From: Emiliania huxleyi CCMP1516
Taxonomy: Eukaryota; Haptophyta; Isochrysidales; Noelaerhabdaceae
Direction: 5' to 3'
DNA length: 64,000 bases
NCBI RefSeq assembly: GCF_000372725.1
Contig: NW_005200170.1
Span: forward strand, 247,052 to 311,051
Part shown: positions 31,062 to 40,544 of the stretch, in pieces
Layout: each line of letters begins with the position of its first letter
How positions within the stretch are numbered: position 1 is the first letter of the stretch
Program-made: the position numbers and the translations under genes
Notes under the pieces: model-generated
The model's database searches: none
Seen by the model: the letters and a program-made list of their open reading frames with translations, nothing else
Told to the model about the DNA's origin: nothing

Positions 31062-31161
31062 NNNNNNNNNNNNNNNNNNNNNNNNNNNNNNNNNNNNNNN
31101 NNNNNNNNNNNNNNNNNNNNNNNNNNNNNNNNNNNNNNNNNNNNNNNNNNNNNNNNNNNNN
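31062..31161. other. assembly gap (100 N)
   Basis: Exactly 100 ambiguous bases, the conventional filler for a scaffold gap of unknown size. Distances across it, and any frame that crosses it, are meaningless. Confidence 0.99.
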
Positions 31162-31347
31162 GTTGCAATCCAGTCGTGCACCAAAGCCGCCGCTCAACAC
31201 AGCGCTCCAACCGCACCGCATGCCCATCCCTCCGCGCGTTCCCCTTGCCCCGCCCTGACTGTCGCATACCCCACGCAGGCCTTCAGGATCTCCCTCCCGA
31301 GCAGCGCGCCGCCCGCCGCCCCTCCGCCCGCCCCGCTCAAGCTTCGC

Positions 31348-31411
31348 ATGACGGTGGCGCCCAGCGGCGCGCTTGGCGCGCTGCCCAAGAAGCCCGACGC
31401 GGACACGGCCA

Positions 31412-31443
<32 letters not shown>

Positions 31444-32010
31444 CGGGCTCCCACCGCCGGATCGCTGCCGGCGCGGCGCGCCTCGCCGGCTCCGCCCTCG
31501 CCTCCAGCGGCACCACTCCTCGTGCCGTTGGCGGAGGATGCGGAGGAGGAGGGCGTTTTCTCGCAGACTGCTCGGAGCTCCCCCGCCAAGGTCGACGCCA
31601 AGGGACCGCCAGCGAGGCTGCGGTCCGGACGCGTCACTGGACATGTCCGGGGCACGGCCGCTGGGCATGTCCGCGCCGCGACCCCCGAGGAGGGGGGTGC
31701 GGCGGCAAGGACGAGGCCGCCACCGCGGGCGCCGGTCCCTAGCGCCGCGCCCACCGCCGCCGCCGCTGTCGCAGCTGTCGCCGCCGCCGCTGCCGCCTCC
31801 GCCGCCTCCGCCGCCTCCGCCGCCACCGCCACCGCCGCCACTCAAAACGGGTCGGCGGCGCGGGGTGGGAGGCCGCCTACGAGGAAGACGGCGCCGCGCG
31901 CGGCCGCCTCGGTGCCCCTCGGGCTGCGGCCGGGCGACAAGCGGCAGCGGCACAACGGCCTCGCCCAGCTGAGCACGACGGGGTCTCGTCTCCAGGTGTG
32001 GACGGGCTGA
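31348..32010 (+). CDS. hypothetical disordered protein right of the gap (doubtful)
   Basis: An ATG at 31348 gives 220 residues starting MTVAPSGALGALPKKPDADT, with a Gly10 run, an acidic patch (VPLAEDAEEEGVF), Ala-rich stretches encoded by GCC/GCT repeats near 31750-31840, and a basic tail (RPGDKRQRHNGLAQLSTTGS). A plausible acceptor (CCCACGCAG) lies at about 31279, so the frame may begin upstream within the gap. Composition is biased and the opposite strand is open too. No family is recognised. Confidence 0.3.
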
Positions 32011-32519
32011 TGTGTGTGGGCGGGTGGGATTGCGATGGAGCGCGGAAGGGCGTGTTGGTGGGCGACTCGCTCCGCATCCTCGCCACGGGTCCACGGGTGG
32101 AACCGGCTTTTGAGAGTGAGACCGGCCCTATAGTGCCTGTGTCCCTCTTCATTACCTTCACGGTGCGCGAGAAAATGCACAACAATGTGGCAATCGTGGA
32201 GCTGGCTTGCGGCTTTGTTTCAATGCGGACAAAAAAAGAAAATCGTGTCGAAGCTCGAAACTGTGCAGTAGGCACCCGATTCATCAAAGCTTTGAACACT
32301 CCGCAAGCGATTGCCTCATCAAGCTTGGAGACCTCTCTGCTGCGTCCCCAACTGGTACATGTGTGTGTTGTGGCGCCTGGCCACACCTCCTGCTCCGACG
32401 GGCCCCATTCTCGACAATGGAGGGCTGCAGGGCCGTCATCATTTCAAGAGGTTGGCAGGCGTGAATCTTGACGTAGAGTCGACACGCTGGAGGCAGCGCA
32501 TCTACCCCGGCCCTCATCA
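32011..32519. other. intergenic, no feature recognised
   Basis: Less GC-rich than its surroundings; open frames are short. It should contain the 3' end of the F-box gene that stops at 32520. Nothing else can be supported. Confidence 0.35.
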
Positions 32520-33293
32520 TCAGTTCTCCTCGCCGCTCTCCTCGCCGCCGTTGCATTCGACGCACATGTACGCGGGCTCGGTCCACGACGTGTCATACAC
32601 GACGCACCGGTAGCAGAACGTGCGCTCGCAATCGATGCACCCGCGAAAGAATGCCTGGCTGCAAGGCTCGCAGTACTTTTGCATGCAGTGCATGCAACGG
32701 CGAGGGTCATAAAGGGGCTCCGGAGGTGTCACCGCCTCGGCTCCCGCCTCCGACACCTCAACGCACATGGCACACTCACGGAGGCGGGCATCGTCGCGAA
32801 GCCTACCCGGGTAGCGGTCCTCTTTGAGGACACGCAGCGACTCGACGCTTGCAGCGAGCGACTCGAGTGTCGCAAAGGCCGAGGCGTCGAAGAGCGTGGC
32901 CTTGACGAGGCCCTTCCGGAAGACGGCGCGGCGCAGGTCGACAGTACGCAGGACAGTCGAGCCTCGGAGCGGCTCCAGGCCGCTGCCGTCGATGCGAGTG
33001 CAGCCAGCGAGGCTAACGGTCTCCGTGTGCTGCTTGGCCTGGACGCGCTCGAGCAGCTTGGCCAGCATCCCGTCCGTAAGCTTCTCGGCACCGGAAGGTG
33101 GGAAGCTGATGTTGGTCCAAAGCGAGCCGTTGCTTGCAAGCGCCCGCACAACTTTGTTGCAGCGGGCGAGGCGGCAGAGGTCAACGAGTTGGAGGGTCTT
33201 GCAAACCGCCAGTAGGAGGTCTTCGGCGAGGTCGAGCAGGCGGAGGGCCAGGTCGCCGACCGCCGGCGGAGGCGGCGGCGGCCAAGGCTCCAT
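32520..33293 (-). CDS. F-box/leucine-rich-repeat protein with Cys-rich C-terminus
   Basis: A 257-residue frame from the ATG at 33291-33293 (MEPWPPPPPPAVGDL). The open frame continues upstream, but its composition changes there, so this start is preferred. Residues about 12-65 resemble an F-box (LDLAEDLLLAVCKTLQLVDL followed by CRLARCNKVVRAL and LWTNI). The middle (about 95-150) has LRR-like segments (VSLAGCTRIDGSGLEPLRG, VLRTVDLRRAVF). The C-terminus has paired cysteines: CAMC, CMHCMQKYCEPC, CIDCERTFCYRC and CVEC, which could bind two or three zinc ions. F-box proteins recruit substrates to SCF ubiquitin ligases; the zinc part may be the substrate-binding region. Intronless as far as can be seen. 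Confidence 0.7.
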   Translation of the reverse strand: MEPWPPPPPPAVGDLALRLLDLAEDLLLAVCKTLQLVDLCRLARCNKVVRALASNGSLWTNISFPPSGAEKLTDGMLAKLLERVQAKQHTETVSLAGCTRIDGSGLEPLRGSTVLRTVDLRRAVFRKGLVKATLFDASAFATLESLAASVESLRVLKEDRYPGRLRDDARLRECAMCVEVSEAGAEAVTPPEPLYDPRRCMHCMQKYCEPCSQAFFRGCIDCERTFCYRCVVYDTSWTEPAYMCVECNGGEESGEEN

Positions 33294-33717
33294 TAGCCAA
33301 AGGGAAGCAAAATGATTGCGCGGATAATTTTCTTTTTTCGTCCCGTGCCTACCAGGTACTCGATAGTGTCGAGACGATGTTACTACCTTACTAGTTACTT
33401 TATTGGTGCAGAGAGAAGAGGAGGAGGTGGAGACAAGGGGGAGAGTCGAGATAAGGGAGAGTCGAGAGAGCAGAGAGCAGGCGGTCCTCTCTAGCATGCC
33501 AATGGCCAATGCCACTGGGCCTCGTGTCTTGCAGCCAGTGCGGACTGTGTTTTAGGATATCGCGGATTATCCAGCGACAAAGTGCAAAAGCGACGACACG
33601 ATAATCGACATGGACAGAGGCTGAGAAGAAGCTACTTAGTACACACCACGTACAACGGGCCCCCGAGCCCTCCCCCTTTCCAACGGCGCACACACACATG
33701 ACAGACAAGGTATAGGG
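33294..33717. other. intergenic, promoter side of the F-box gene
   Basis: Contains a GGAGA/GTCGAGA purine-rich stretch at about 33415-33480. No gene is recognised. It must hold the F-box gene promoter and the 3' flank of the minus-strand gene ending at 33718. Confidence 0.35.
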
Positions 33718-34493
33718 CTACCTGATGGTCATCGAGTTGAGGATCGACTCCTTTGCGGCGGCTCGCTCCTTCTTGGACGCCTCGCCGCCCGAGAGGATCT
33801 TCAAGAAAAAAGAAAAGAGGCCGCGCGTCAAAACGTGCAAGTGCTGTCTCACGACACTAGGCACGGGAATGGCTCGCACTGGAAAAAGAAACCCGGCCGT
33901 GTTACGTATTCCTCAGCACGACCCGCCCCGATTGCCACTGCACGCGTCCCGACAACCGCCCGCCGCCGGGCGCACTGTAGACGCTCTCACAGCTTTGTCG
34001 AGAAGGAGCGCCGCCGAGAGGGCGTTGGGCAGACAGGCAGCGCCTGCGCCGCTCGCGCGGCGCCCTCCGAGATCGCCGTCACGTCCCTGATGGCTGCTGC
34101 CATGGCCAAATCGCCCTCCGCGTCGGTCGCCGACGAGAGGTTGGAGCAGCTCCGCATCGCGAGCGCCGCAGGTGGCGGGGCGGTCTTGCCGCCGGCCGCG
34201 AGAGGGGGGCAGGTCTTGGCGCCCGCCGCAGCGATGGAAAACCCGTTGGCCTGGCGCAGCGCCGCGATCCTCGCGCGACCTTTCGCCGTGTCGAGCGGGT
34301 TTGGCAGCGGCCGCCCGTCGCTGCCTAGTGGCGGGGCGCGGCCGAGCAGCGCGTCGCGGCGCCGGCGCAGCTCTCTCGACTCGGTGGACTCGCCGCCAAA
34401 GAGGCAGGCGCACAGCGACTCGACTAGGCTGTGCGTGAGCGGCGCCTCGCAGAATGCCGCGTCGTCCGCGGTGAACTGCCGGTTCGAATGCAT
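33718..34493 (-). CDS. hypothetical two-exon protein
   Basis: Exon 1 starts at the ATG near 34493 (MHSNRQFTADDAAFCEAPLT, then HSLVESLCACLFGGESTESR) and runs to about 34060 (MAAAIRDVTAISEGAARAAQ). Exon 2 (about 33808-33718) reads ILSGGEASKKERAAAKESIL followed by NSMTIR and a stop; it is preceded by a pyrimidine-rich tract ending TTGAAG. The joined protein would be about 170-180 residues, helical, with conserved-looking motifs but no recognised family. The intron limits are estimates. The natural-looking residue use in both pieces favours a real gene. Confidence 0.5.
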
Positions 34494-34966
34494 GGTGATG
34501 GTCTGCGGGGCCTATATTCTCAAATATTCTGTTAAATATTCTGTTAGTGCCAGTGGCAGTGCGCGCCAGTCCCGTGCCCAGTGTTGTGCGAGGGAGTTTT
34601 GTTGCAAGATTCTCAAATATTCTTTATATTCCCGCTGAAAATCGCTGAAAATCGCTTCGAAAAAGAATATAGAATCGGAAGAATACCGTATAAAGGCCAA
34701 GGGGGCGGTAGGGGGGACGGCGAAGTTAGTTGGGAGGGAGGGGGCGATAAAGGAAGAGGCAGCTGAGGGGAAGGCGGGCCAAGCGGGGAGGGAGGAGACG
34801 ACCTCGGGGAAGGCGGTGGAGGAAAGGATGGCGAGGGAGGTGACGGGGAAGGCGACGGCAGAGGGAACCGCAAGAATTCTTCTGCCCAGCCAGCCGACTG
34901 CTGTGGCCTTTTGTGGTGCGGTCCGTGCCAGTCTGCTGTGAGAGGGCTTGTCTTCAACGTTGTTGA
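34494..34966. other. intergenic with a dispersed-repeat fragment
   Basis: About 34541-34625 matches the family described at 43685 (GTTAGTGCCAGTG, GCGCGCCAGTCCCGTGCCCA). TATTCTCAAATATTCT-like units surround it, giving an unusually A/T-rich island. A purine-rich stretch follows at about 34700-34860. The downstream part is the likely promoter of the GH5 gene. Confidence 0.55.
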
Positions 34967-35853
34967 ATGGCTCGAGCGTGGGAGCACGCCATCGGTCTGC
35001 GATCGGTGGACGCGTTCTCGCAGCCGAAGCAGCTCATCGAGCTGCAGCCAGTCAGCGCGCCGCGGTCGGATCAGTCAGCCCCGCTGCCTTCAAGGCGAGA
35101 GGAGAGGCCTGGTCGGCAGAGACGGTCCGTGCTCATCTACCTCGCCGCGGCAGCGCTCCTTCTGGCCCTCCTCGCCACCATACTAATCATCGAGGCGCTT
35201 CGCATGAAGAACCCGCCACCGGCGCCGCCGGCCGCCGTGCCACGCGGCTGGGGAGGCCGCTTCGGCGTGAACCTTGGGGCCGTCTTTGTACCGGAGCCCG
35301 GCTTTGCGGCGTCCCTCTTTGCGGAGATGCCGCGCCCTTCTCCGTGGGACGGCGACTGGGCCTCTGTCGTGCAGGCGGCTGGCCTGATTCTGCAGTCGCA
35401 CTGGCTCTCCCTCTGCACCACCATTTCTCCGCTCTGTGCGATCTGCTGTGGATCTGTTGTGCAACCGCCGCGCCTCTCCCCCTCTACCCATCATGTGCAA
35501 CCGCCGCGCCTCTCCCCTACACCCATCCTCTCGACACCTCCCTTGCTGTCATTTCTCTGTGCTGCGTGCAGGCGACGGGCCGCGAGGCGGCGCGAGCTCG
35601 CTACCTCGCACACATCGACCGCTACATCGACGGACCGCTGCTGGCCGAGCTTGCGGCGGCGGGCAACACTCTGCTGCGCGTGCCACTCGGATTTTGGAAC
35701 CTACTCGCGTTCCCAGGGCCGGGCGGCTTGCGCCGCCCTCGTCGCCGCCCGTCGCGCGGAGCCTTCGCTGAGCCTTGTCGGATCCTCGCCTCAGGCGGCC
35801 TTCACGGCTGCCTCGACCCCTCCACCGCACCAGCTTCGCAGCACGTCAAGCAC

Positions 35854-35884
<31 letters not shown>

Positions 35885-37507
35885 ACGAGGCCGTGTGGAG
35901 TCTCAGCTCGGACGCAGGCGCGGCTCCGAGATCGCACGAGATCGCACGAGATCGCACCCGAGATGGCACCCGAGATGGCACCCGAGGTGCCCTGAGATCC
36001 AGGTGCCGACTATCTGCCGCGGCTGGAGCGGCTGCTCGTTCGCGCCGAGGCCGCCGGCTTCACGGCCGTACTGCTGGACATGCACGCGCCTGCCTGCTCG
36101 GCGAACGGTGCAGGGCTTATTGTTCTGGGACTCTTGCCAGGGGAGGGTATCGCAACCGTTGGAGCGGTGGGCCTCCCGGCATCGCCCGGCATCGCCCAGC
36201 ATTGCCCGAGATCGCCCGAGATCGCCCGAGGTTGCCCGCTCTTGCGGCCAGGCGAGGAGCACGGCGCCGTCTCGCTCGAGGGCAGCAAGGGGCTGCTCCT
36301 CGCTAGCGCAACGGCGCGCACGCCGAGAGGAGAGGCCTCCCGCACAGAAGCAGCTCTTGAGGTGCCCCGGGGGTGGCAGGGGGAAGCGGCTAGGAGCGCA
36401 ACCTCACGCTCCGAGGTTCGCCGAGATACACCGGGATGAGCCGAGGTGAGCCGATGTCAGGCGCGCAACCTCACGCTCCGCGCGACGGCGGCGATGGCGT
36501 CGCTGCTCGCCTCGCGCACCCGCCTCGCGTGGCGCGCAGTCGAGCTGCTGAACGAGCCAGGCGAGCGAGCAAGACTCCCACTTTATGGACCCCCTCGGAC
36601 CCCCTCGGACCCTCTCTTACCCCCTCGGACCCCTTCGGAACCCTTCGGAACCCCTCGGAACCCCTCGGACCCCCTCGGAACCCCTTCGGCGCAAGGCGAG
36701 GCGCCGTCTCTCTACGCGAGTTACTACGAGGCGGCGGCCGCCGTGGTGCGACAGCACGCAGGCGATGTCGTCCTCTGCGGCTAAAGCACGAGTCCTCGGT
36801 TGACTGACCATGGTTGGAGCTGAGCAGGCGTCGATGTCGTCCTCTGCAGCTGGACCTACCAGCTCGAGGAGCTCGCGCCGATTGCGTCGCGGCTCGGCGC
36901 GTGGATGGACGTGCATATCTACCACCATGTCGCGCGGGCGGCGCCGGAGCTCTGGGCGTCCGAGTTCGCCTCTGACTTGCGACAGATGGCCACGGCCGCC
37001 CGCGCGAGCGAGGGAATAGCTCCGGCTCCTCCAAGCCGCCGCCGGAGGAGGCGGTGCCTGCTCACGGTAGTAACGGCTGTGAAGTAGGCCGGTTGCTCGT
37101 CGGTGAGTACACTCTCGCGCTCGCCGGCGGCGACGGAGAAGGCGGGGGGCCCTCTCTGCGCCCGCGTGTCACAATGTGTGGAATGAGCTTGACACGACCG
37201 TGACACAGGCGGTTCGTTCACCGATTTCGAGCTGTTGCAGTACGCACGCTGGCAGGCAGCTGCGTTCGCCGCCGCCGGCGCGGCGGCGATGGCGTACTGG
37301 AACGCCTTCTGCGAGCTGGGGGAGTCGCCGTGGGGATATCGGCGCGCGTCGTCGCCACTGGCGGCGCAGGATTGGTGCCGGTGGGTGTACGGTTTTGCCT
37401 CAGGGGAGGGTGAGTGCCCTGCGGCGTGGGCGCCGCGGGCTCCCTCGCCCGGAGAGCTGGCAACCACAAACGACAGCAGTTCAGGCGGAAGCCTGGGGCC
37501 GGGGTAA
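34967..37507 (+). CDS. membrane-anchored GH5-family glycoside hydrolase (exo-beta-glucanase-like), multi-exon
   Basis: The start is the ATG at 34967. A cytosolic tail of ~50 residues is followed by one transmembrane helix (SVLIYLAAAALLLALLATIL), so the enzyme is a type II membrane protein with an external or lumenal catalytic domain. Exons in frame show GH5 landmarks: NTLLRVPLGFWNLLAF (about 35680), YLPRLERLLVRAEAAGFTAV and LLDMHAPACSANG (36005-36105), the acid/base motif VELLNEP (36537-36558), DVHIYHHV (about 36905) and the nucleophile motif LLVGEYTLAL (about 37092-37122). The last exon has FTDFELLQYARWQAAAF and AMAYWNAF and ends at 37507. Both catalytic glutamates are present. Substrate is probably a beta-1,3- or beta-1,4-glucan; this is inferred from family resemblance. 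Introns 35375-35571, about 36559-36696 and 36762-36827 are GC-AG. Exact splice sites between 35720 and 35890 are unresolved. Confidence 0.75.
36591..36690. repeat. 10-bp intronic minisatellite in the GH5 gene
   Basis: Ten consecutive units of the form CCCCTCGGAC or CCCTTCGGAA, exactly 10 bp each, fill most of the intron that follows the NEP catalytic motif. Two more arrays, with units CGAGATCGCA/ACCCGAGATGGC (about 35932-35990) and CGAGATCGCC (about 36175-36235), fill other introns of this gene. Confidence 0.85.
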
Positions 37508-37820
37508 CTTATACGAGGCCTTCGTTTCTGAGAAGAAAACTCCCCTGGCCAGACTCCAAGCTGCAATCTGCAAAAGCACACAACCGAGAATCTCTGTGGG
37601 CTCTCTGCGGGAACTCTGCGGGTCAGGGGCCGCGCCCCGCGTTCCATATAAGCGCAGACCTAGAAGTTAAGTTCAAAAAGAATTTTACAAAAAGAACCAC
37701 ATTGTGCGAATATCTTGTAAACCGAGGAAGGCCTGCGCAGCCTCCGTACATTTCATATATCTTGGCCACGGAAGACAACGCACTAAAAGCGTTGCACGAG
37801 CAGGAAGTGAGTCTTCTCAC
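37508..37820. other. intergenic between GH5 and a gene fragment
   Basis: The stretch becomes A/T-richer after 37660. CGCACTAAAAGCGTTGCACG at about 37778 and a short inverted pair around 37805-37826 (GAAGTGAGTCTTCTCACTCACTTC) could form a hairpin near the two convergent 3' ends. No gene is recognised. Confidence 0.35.
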
Positions 37821-38150
37821 TCACTTCTTGGCGCCGTAAGCGGGTACCTCCTTTCCCCCTCGCCTTGGCGCCTGCGCCATGATCTCGCGCAGCGTATCCT
37901 CCATGTGGTCGCGCAGAGCCTCGACGACCTCAAGCCCCCAGAAGGATGAGCCGACGAGCGTCGTTGTCTTGCCGTTGACGTTGATCGTGTTCACGCCGAG
38001 CCAGAGCGGCGCATTCCAGTTCCAAGCCTCAAAGGCCGGATTGGCGTTCGTCCGCACGCCGTAGTTGTTCATAAACAGCGTGCGGTCGAAAACGTGCGCA
38101 TCGTCGTTGTACGTCGGCACGCACTCGAACGGCGCCGCGCCGCAGTTGAT
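37821..38150 (-). pseudogene. 3' fragment of an unidentified gene, cut by a repeat
   Basis: A minus-strand frame of ~108 residues ends at 37821 and has a strongly protein-like sequence: INCGAAPFECVPTYNDDAHV, FDRTLFMNNYGVRTNANPAF, EAWNWNAPLWLGVNTINVNG and EALRDHMEDTLREIMAQ. At about 38150 it runs into the TAGG-bearing repeat, and no upstream exon is seen before the divergent gene at 38461. It is therefore a truncated gene or a terminal exon whose upstream exons were displaced. No family is recognised. Confidence 0.5.
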
Positions 38151-38158
38151 GAGAGGGC

Positions 38159-38266
38159 GGGTATTTTTTCGTTTCGCTGCGCGGCCTGTGTGGGAATAGG
38201 TAGGTAGGTGGGGCACGGAGCCTGGCGATTGGCGCCCGCAATAGGTAGGTAGGTAGGGCGTTTTGG
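38159..38266. repeat. 108-bp dispersed repeat with TAGGTAGGTAGG motifs (copy 1)
   Basis: Nearly identical to 60002-60105: GGGTATTTTTTCG, then AATAGGTAGGTAGGTGGGGC, ACGGAGCCTGGCGATTGGCG and CCCGCAATAGGTAGGTAGGT. The second copy lies directly upstream of the copia-type pol remnant, so this block may be a piece of that element's terminal region. Here it abuts and truncates the gene fragment at 37821. Confidence 0.85.
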
Positions 38267-38460
38267 TGCGAGTCATGGGCAACTGACCCCCTATCTGGGT
38301 AGGAGCCGCAACCCAGGCTCAACATAAAAAAGAATTCGGGCGGCCAACTTTGGTCGTTGCTCTGCGGCTAGCGGCTGGGGGACGCGCGCAAGTCGCAGCG
38401 GCCTTGGGTGTGAGGCTGCCAACTGCACTCCAAGTGCTCCAAGGTCGTCGGGCCGCCGCC

Positions 38461-39786
38461 ATGGCACGCATCACGAGCGTCGCCGCATTTGGCCCCGCAG
38501 CACCAGTCTACGACTGGCAATCGGCGCACTGTGCTTCCGGTCGGCCACTCGCGCCGTGCCACCCGTCGCCCTGCCAGCAGTTGCCCTACCGCCGCGACGT
38601 TCCCGACGCGCCGGCGATGGCGTGGAGAGACCCAGTCTCCAACCTCACCTTTATGGCACCTGGCGATTCGCGCGGTACTTGGCCTTCTGTCGGTCCGAAC
38701 CTCGACTCGGTCAAACACGACTGCAGCCTGATGATCTTCAACTATTCTGGTCCGTCCGGCTTCCTGCAGCCGGCGGCAGACTTTAGTAACCACGAGTGGC
38801 TGTACGCGCCGTACGTTGTGCCGCCAACATCAGAAAGCGGCAACAGCACCTTGTTCATGCTGGTGCATAACGAGTTCCACGGCTGGGAGCACTCGCCTGT
38901 GCTGTGCAATGCGACGAGCATGGTCGATGGCCGCTGCTGGTACAACTCTGTCAGCCTCAGCGTGAGCCACGACGGCGGGCGCACGATTCGCCACGCGGCA
39001 CCGCCACCGCGCCATCTTGTGGCGGCGTCGAGCGAGGTGTACGCGCCCAACCACGGGCCCTACGGCGTCTTCTCCCCGTCCCAGATCGTCAAGCACCCAC
39101 GCGACGGCCATCTCTACTCTTTTCCGAGGTGTCGCTCGAAGGACGGTGCGACAGACGGCGTCTGCCTCATGCGCACGACAGAGGCCGCCCTGCCGGACCC
39201 CTCGTCGTGGCGCTTTTGGCAGGGCGGCGGTGCCGAGGCCTTCACGGGCACCTTTGTAGACCCCTACATACAGCGGGGCCTGACGGAGCCGGCGGTGCTT
39301 CGGTTTGGCAACGAGAGCAGCAGTCCCAGCCAGCCTGTGCCGCGCTACCTACCGAAGCTTGACCTCTTTCTGCTCGCGGGCTACTGCGACATGCCGGGTG
39401 CGCCCGCACGTGCGCACTTTGGCGTGAGCTACGCGCCGGAGCCATGGGGGCCATGGTCACGGATGCAGCCCATCACGGCCGTGAGCGTTGATCCGACCAA
39501 GGATGAGCCGTTCATCCGGGGCCTTTACCCCTCGCTGCTGGATCCCAACTCGGCGAGTTATAACTACGACACGATCGAGGGCGACGAGGCTTACCTTTAC
39601 TGGGTGCAGGGTCGCAACAAGGAGGTGGTTCACGCACCCGACATGGCCCGAGACCTCTGGAGGCAGAGGGTGAAATTCACGTTTGGAGCGGGGAAGAGCG
39701 CCGAGGAGTCCTCTATGCATGCTGGGTCGCAACCGCACCCCGCTCGGGCGAGCCTGGCCGGCTGGCTTAGAAGCTTTGGTAGGTAA
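38461..39786 (+). CDS. possible five-bladed beta-propeller glycosidase-like protein
   Basis: The start is placed at the ATG 38461 (MARITSVAAFGPAAPVYDWQ); the frame is open 37 codons further upstream without an ATG. The protein is 441 residues, intronless. Blade-like segments recur: SLMIFNYSGPSGFLQPAADF, EWLYAPYVVPPTSES, SLSVSHDGGRTIRH, YGVFSPSQIVKHPRDGHLYS, FVDPYIQRGLTEPAVLRFGN, YLPKLDLFLLAGYC, HFGVSYAPEPWGPWSRM and YLYWVQGRNKEVV. The pattern of Asp-Pro, Tyr and 'S.D...W' motifs resembles the GH32/GH43-type propeller superfamily, but no catalytic triad could be assigned. No clear signal peptide is seen from this start. Function is a guess from fold-like resemblance. Confidence 0.6.
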   Translation: MARITSVAAFGPAAPVYDWQSAHCASGRPLAPCHPSPCQQLPYRRDVPDAPAMAWRDPVSNLTFMAPGDSRGTWPSVGPNLDSVKHDCSLMIFNYSGPSGFLQPAADFSNHEWLYAPYVVPPTSESGNSTLFMLVHNEFHGWEHSPVLCNATSMVDGRCWYNSVSLSVSHDGGRTIRHAAPPPRHLVAASSEVYAPNHGPYGVFSPSQIVKHPRDGHLYSFPRCRSKDGATDGVCLMRTTEAALPDPSSWRFWQGGGAEAFTGTFVDPYIQRGLTEPAVLRFGNESSSPSQPVPRYLPKLDLFLLAGYCDMPGAPARAHFGVSYAPEPWGPWSRMQPITAVSVDPTKDEPFIRGLYPSLLDPNSASYNYDTIEGDEAYLYWVQGRNKEVVHAPDMARDLWRQRVKFTFGAGKSAEESSMHAGSQPHPARASLAGWLRSFGR

Positions 39787-40544
39787 ACGACTTGATTCGA
39801 GGCCAGCAAAAACATCAGCATTTCCATTCGACGTCTTGCACTTGCTCGTATGCGTTCCGATTCGTTTCGGTTCGTTTCCCTGCGGGCGGACCCTCATCAC
39901 AGATCACAGATCACTTGGAGTGCGGTCAGCCACCTCACTCCTCACATCAGGTAGGTAGAAAAGGTGAGAAGAACAGTGAGGCTCGGACTGGACTCGAGGG
40001 ACTGGACACATCCTGGGATGCTCGAATCATCCGAAGATGCTTCGCATCCCAAGATGCTTGGCAAATAATGATTAAAATGCATTTTAAATTATAAAGACTT
40101 GAGCGGCGTGTGAGCCCTTGGATCAAAGTTGGAGTGGAGACTAATGCTAATTTCAGTTGCTCTGCTAAGTGAGATGTGACTAACTACTCTGTCGTCTGTG
40201 GAATACTACTGATGGTGATCGAACTGGGAGCCAGTGAGTGATGGTGGGGGGCACTTAGCCCTTGTGCTAATGCTGACTTTACTAACATGGACGGTTGCGG
40301 TTAGCACCCAAGGTGCCAACCAAGGGCACAAACAACAATACAACAACACAGGCGGGCAGCGGCGCCAACGACTGCGCGGGAGGGCGCCGCTGTGTTAGTG
40401 CCAGTGCGCGCCAGTCCCGTGCCCAGTGTCGTGCGAGGAGTTGGCTTACAAAATTCTTCTTCTGGCGCCGGACTGGGAGTCTTTCCTCACGTCGGATTCT
40501 GTTTCTTCTTCTGCGTCATCAATCATCTTCGTGCGATTCCTGCG
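39787..40544. other. intergenic with a dispersed-repeat fragment
   Basis: A repeat fragment at about 40392-40465 matches the GTTAGTGCCAGTG family. The rest shows small duplications (ACAGATCACAGATCAC at 39899-39914; GAAGATGCTTCGCATCCCAA with a nearby partner around 40032-40060). No gene is recognised. The right end should contain the promoter of the gene at 40545. Confidence 0.4.

Noticed and set aside
30441-31267. Open frame reading through the run of N
   Set aside because: The gap length is arbitrary, so a frame across it has no meaning.
38159-38266. Reading the TAGG repeat as coding upstream part of the gene fragment at 37821
   Set aside because: The residues (PTYCGRQSPGSVPHLPTYS) recur wherever the repeat occurs, so they come from the repeat.
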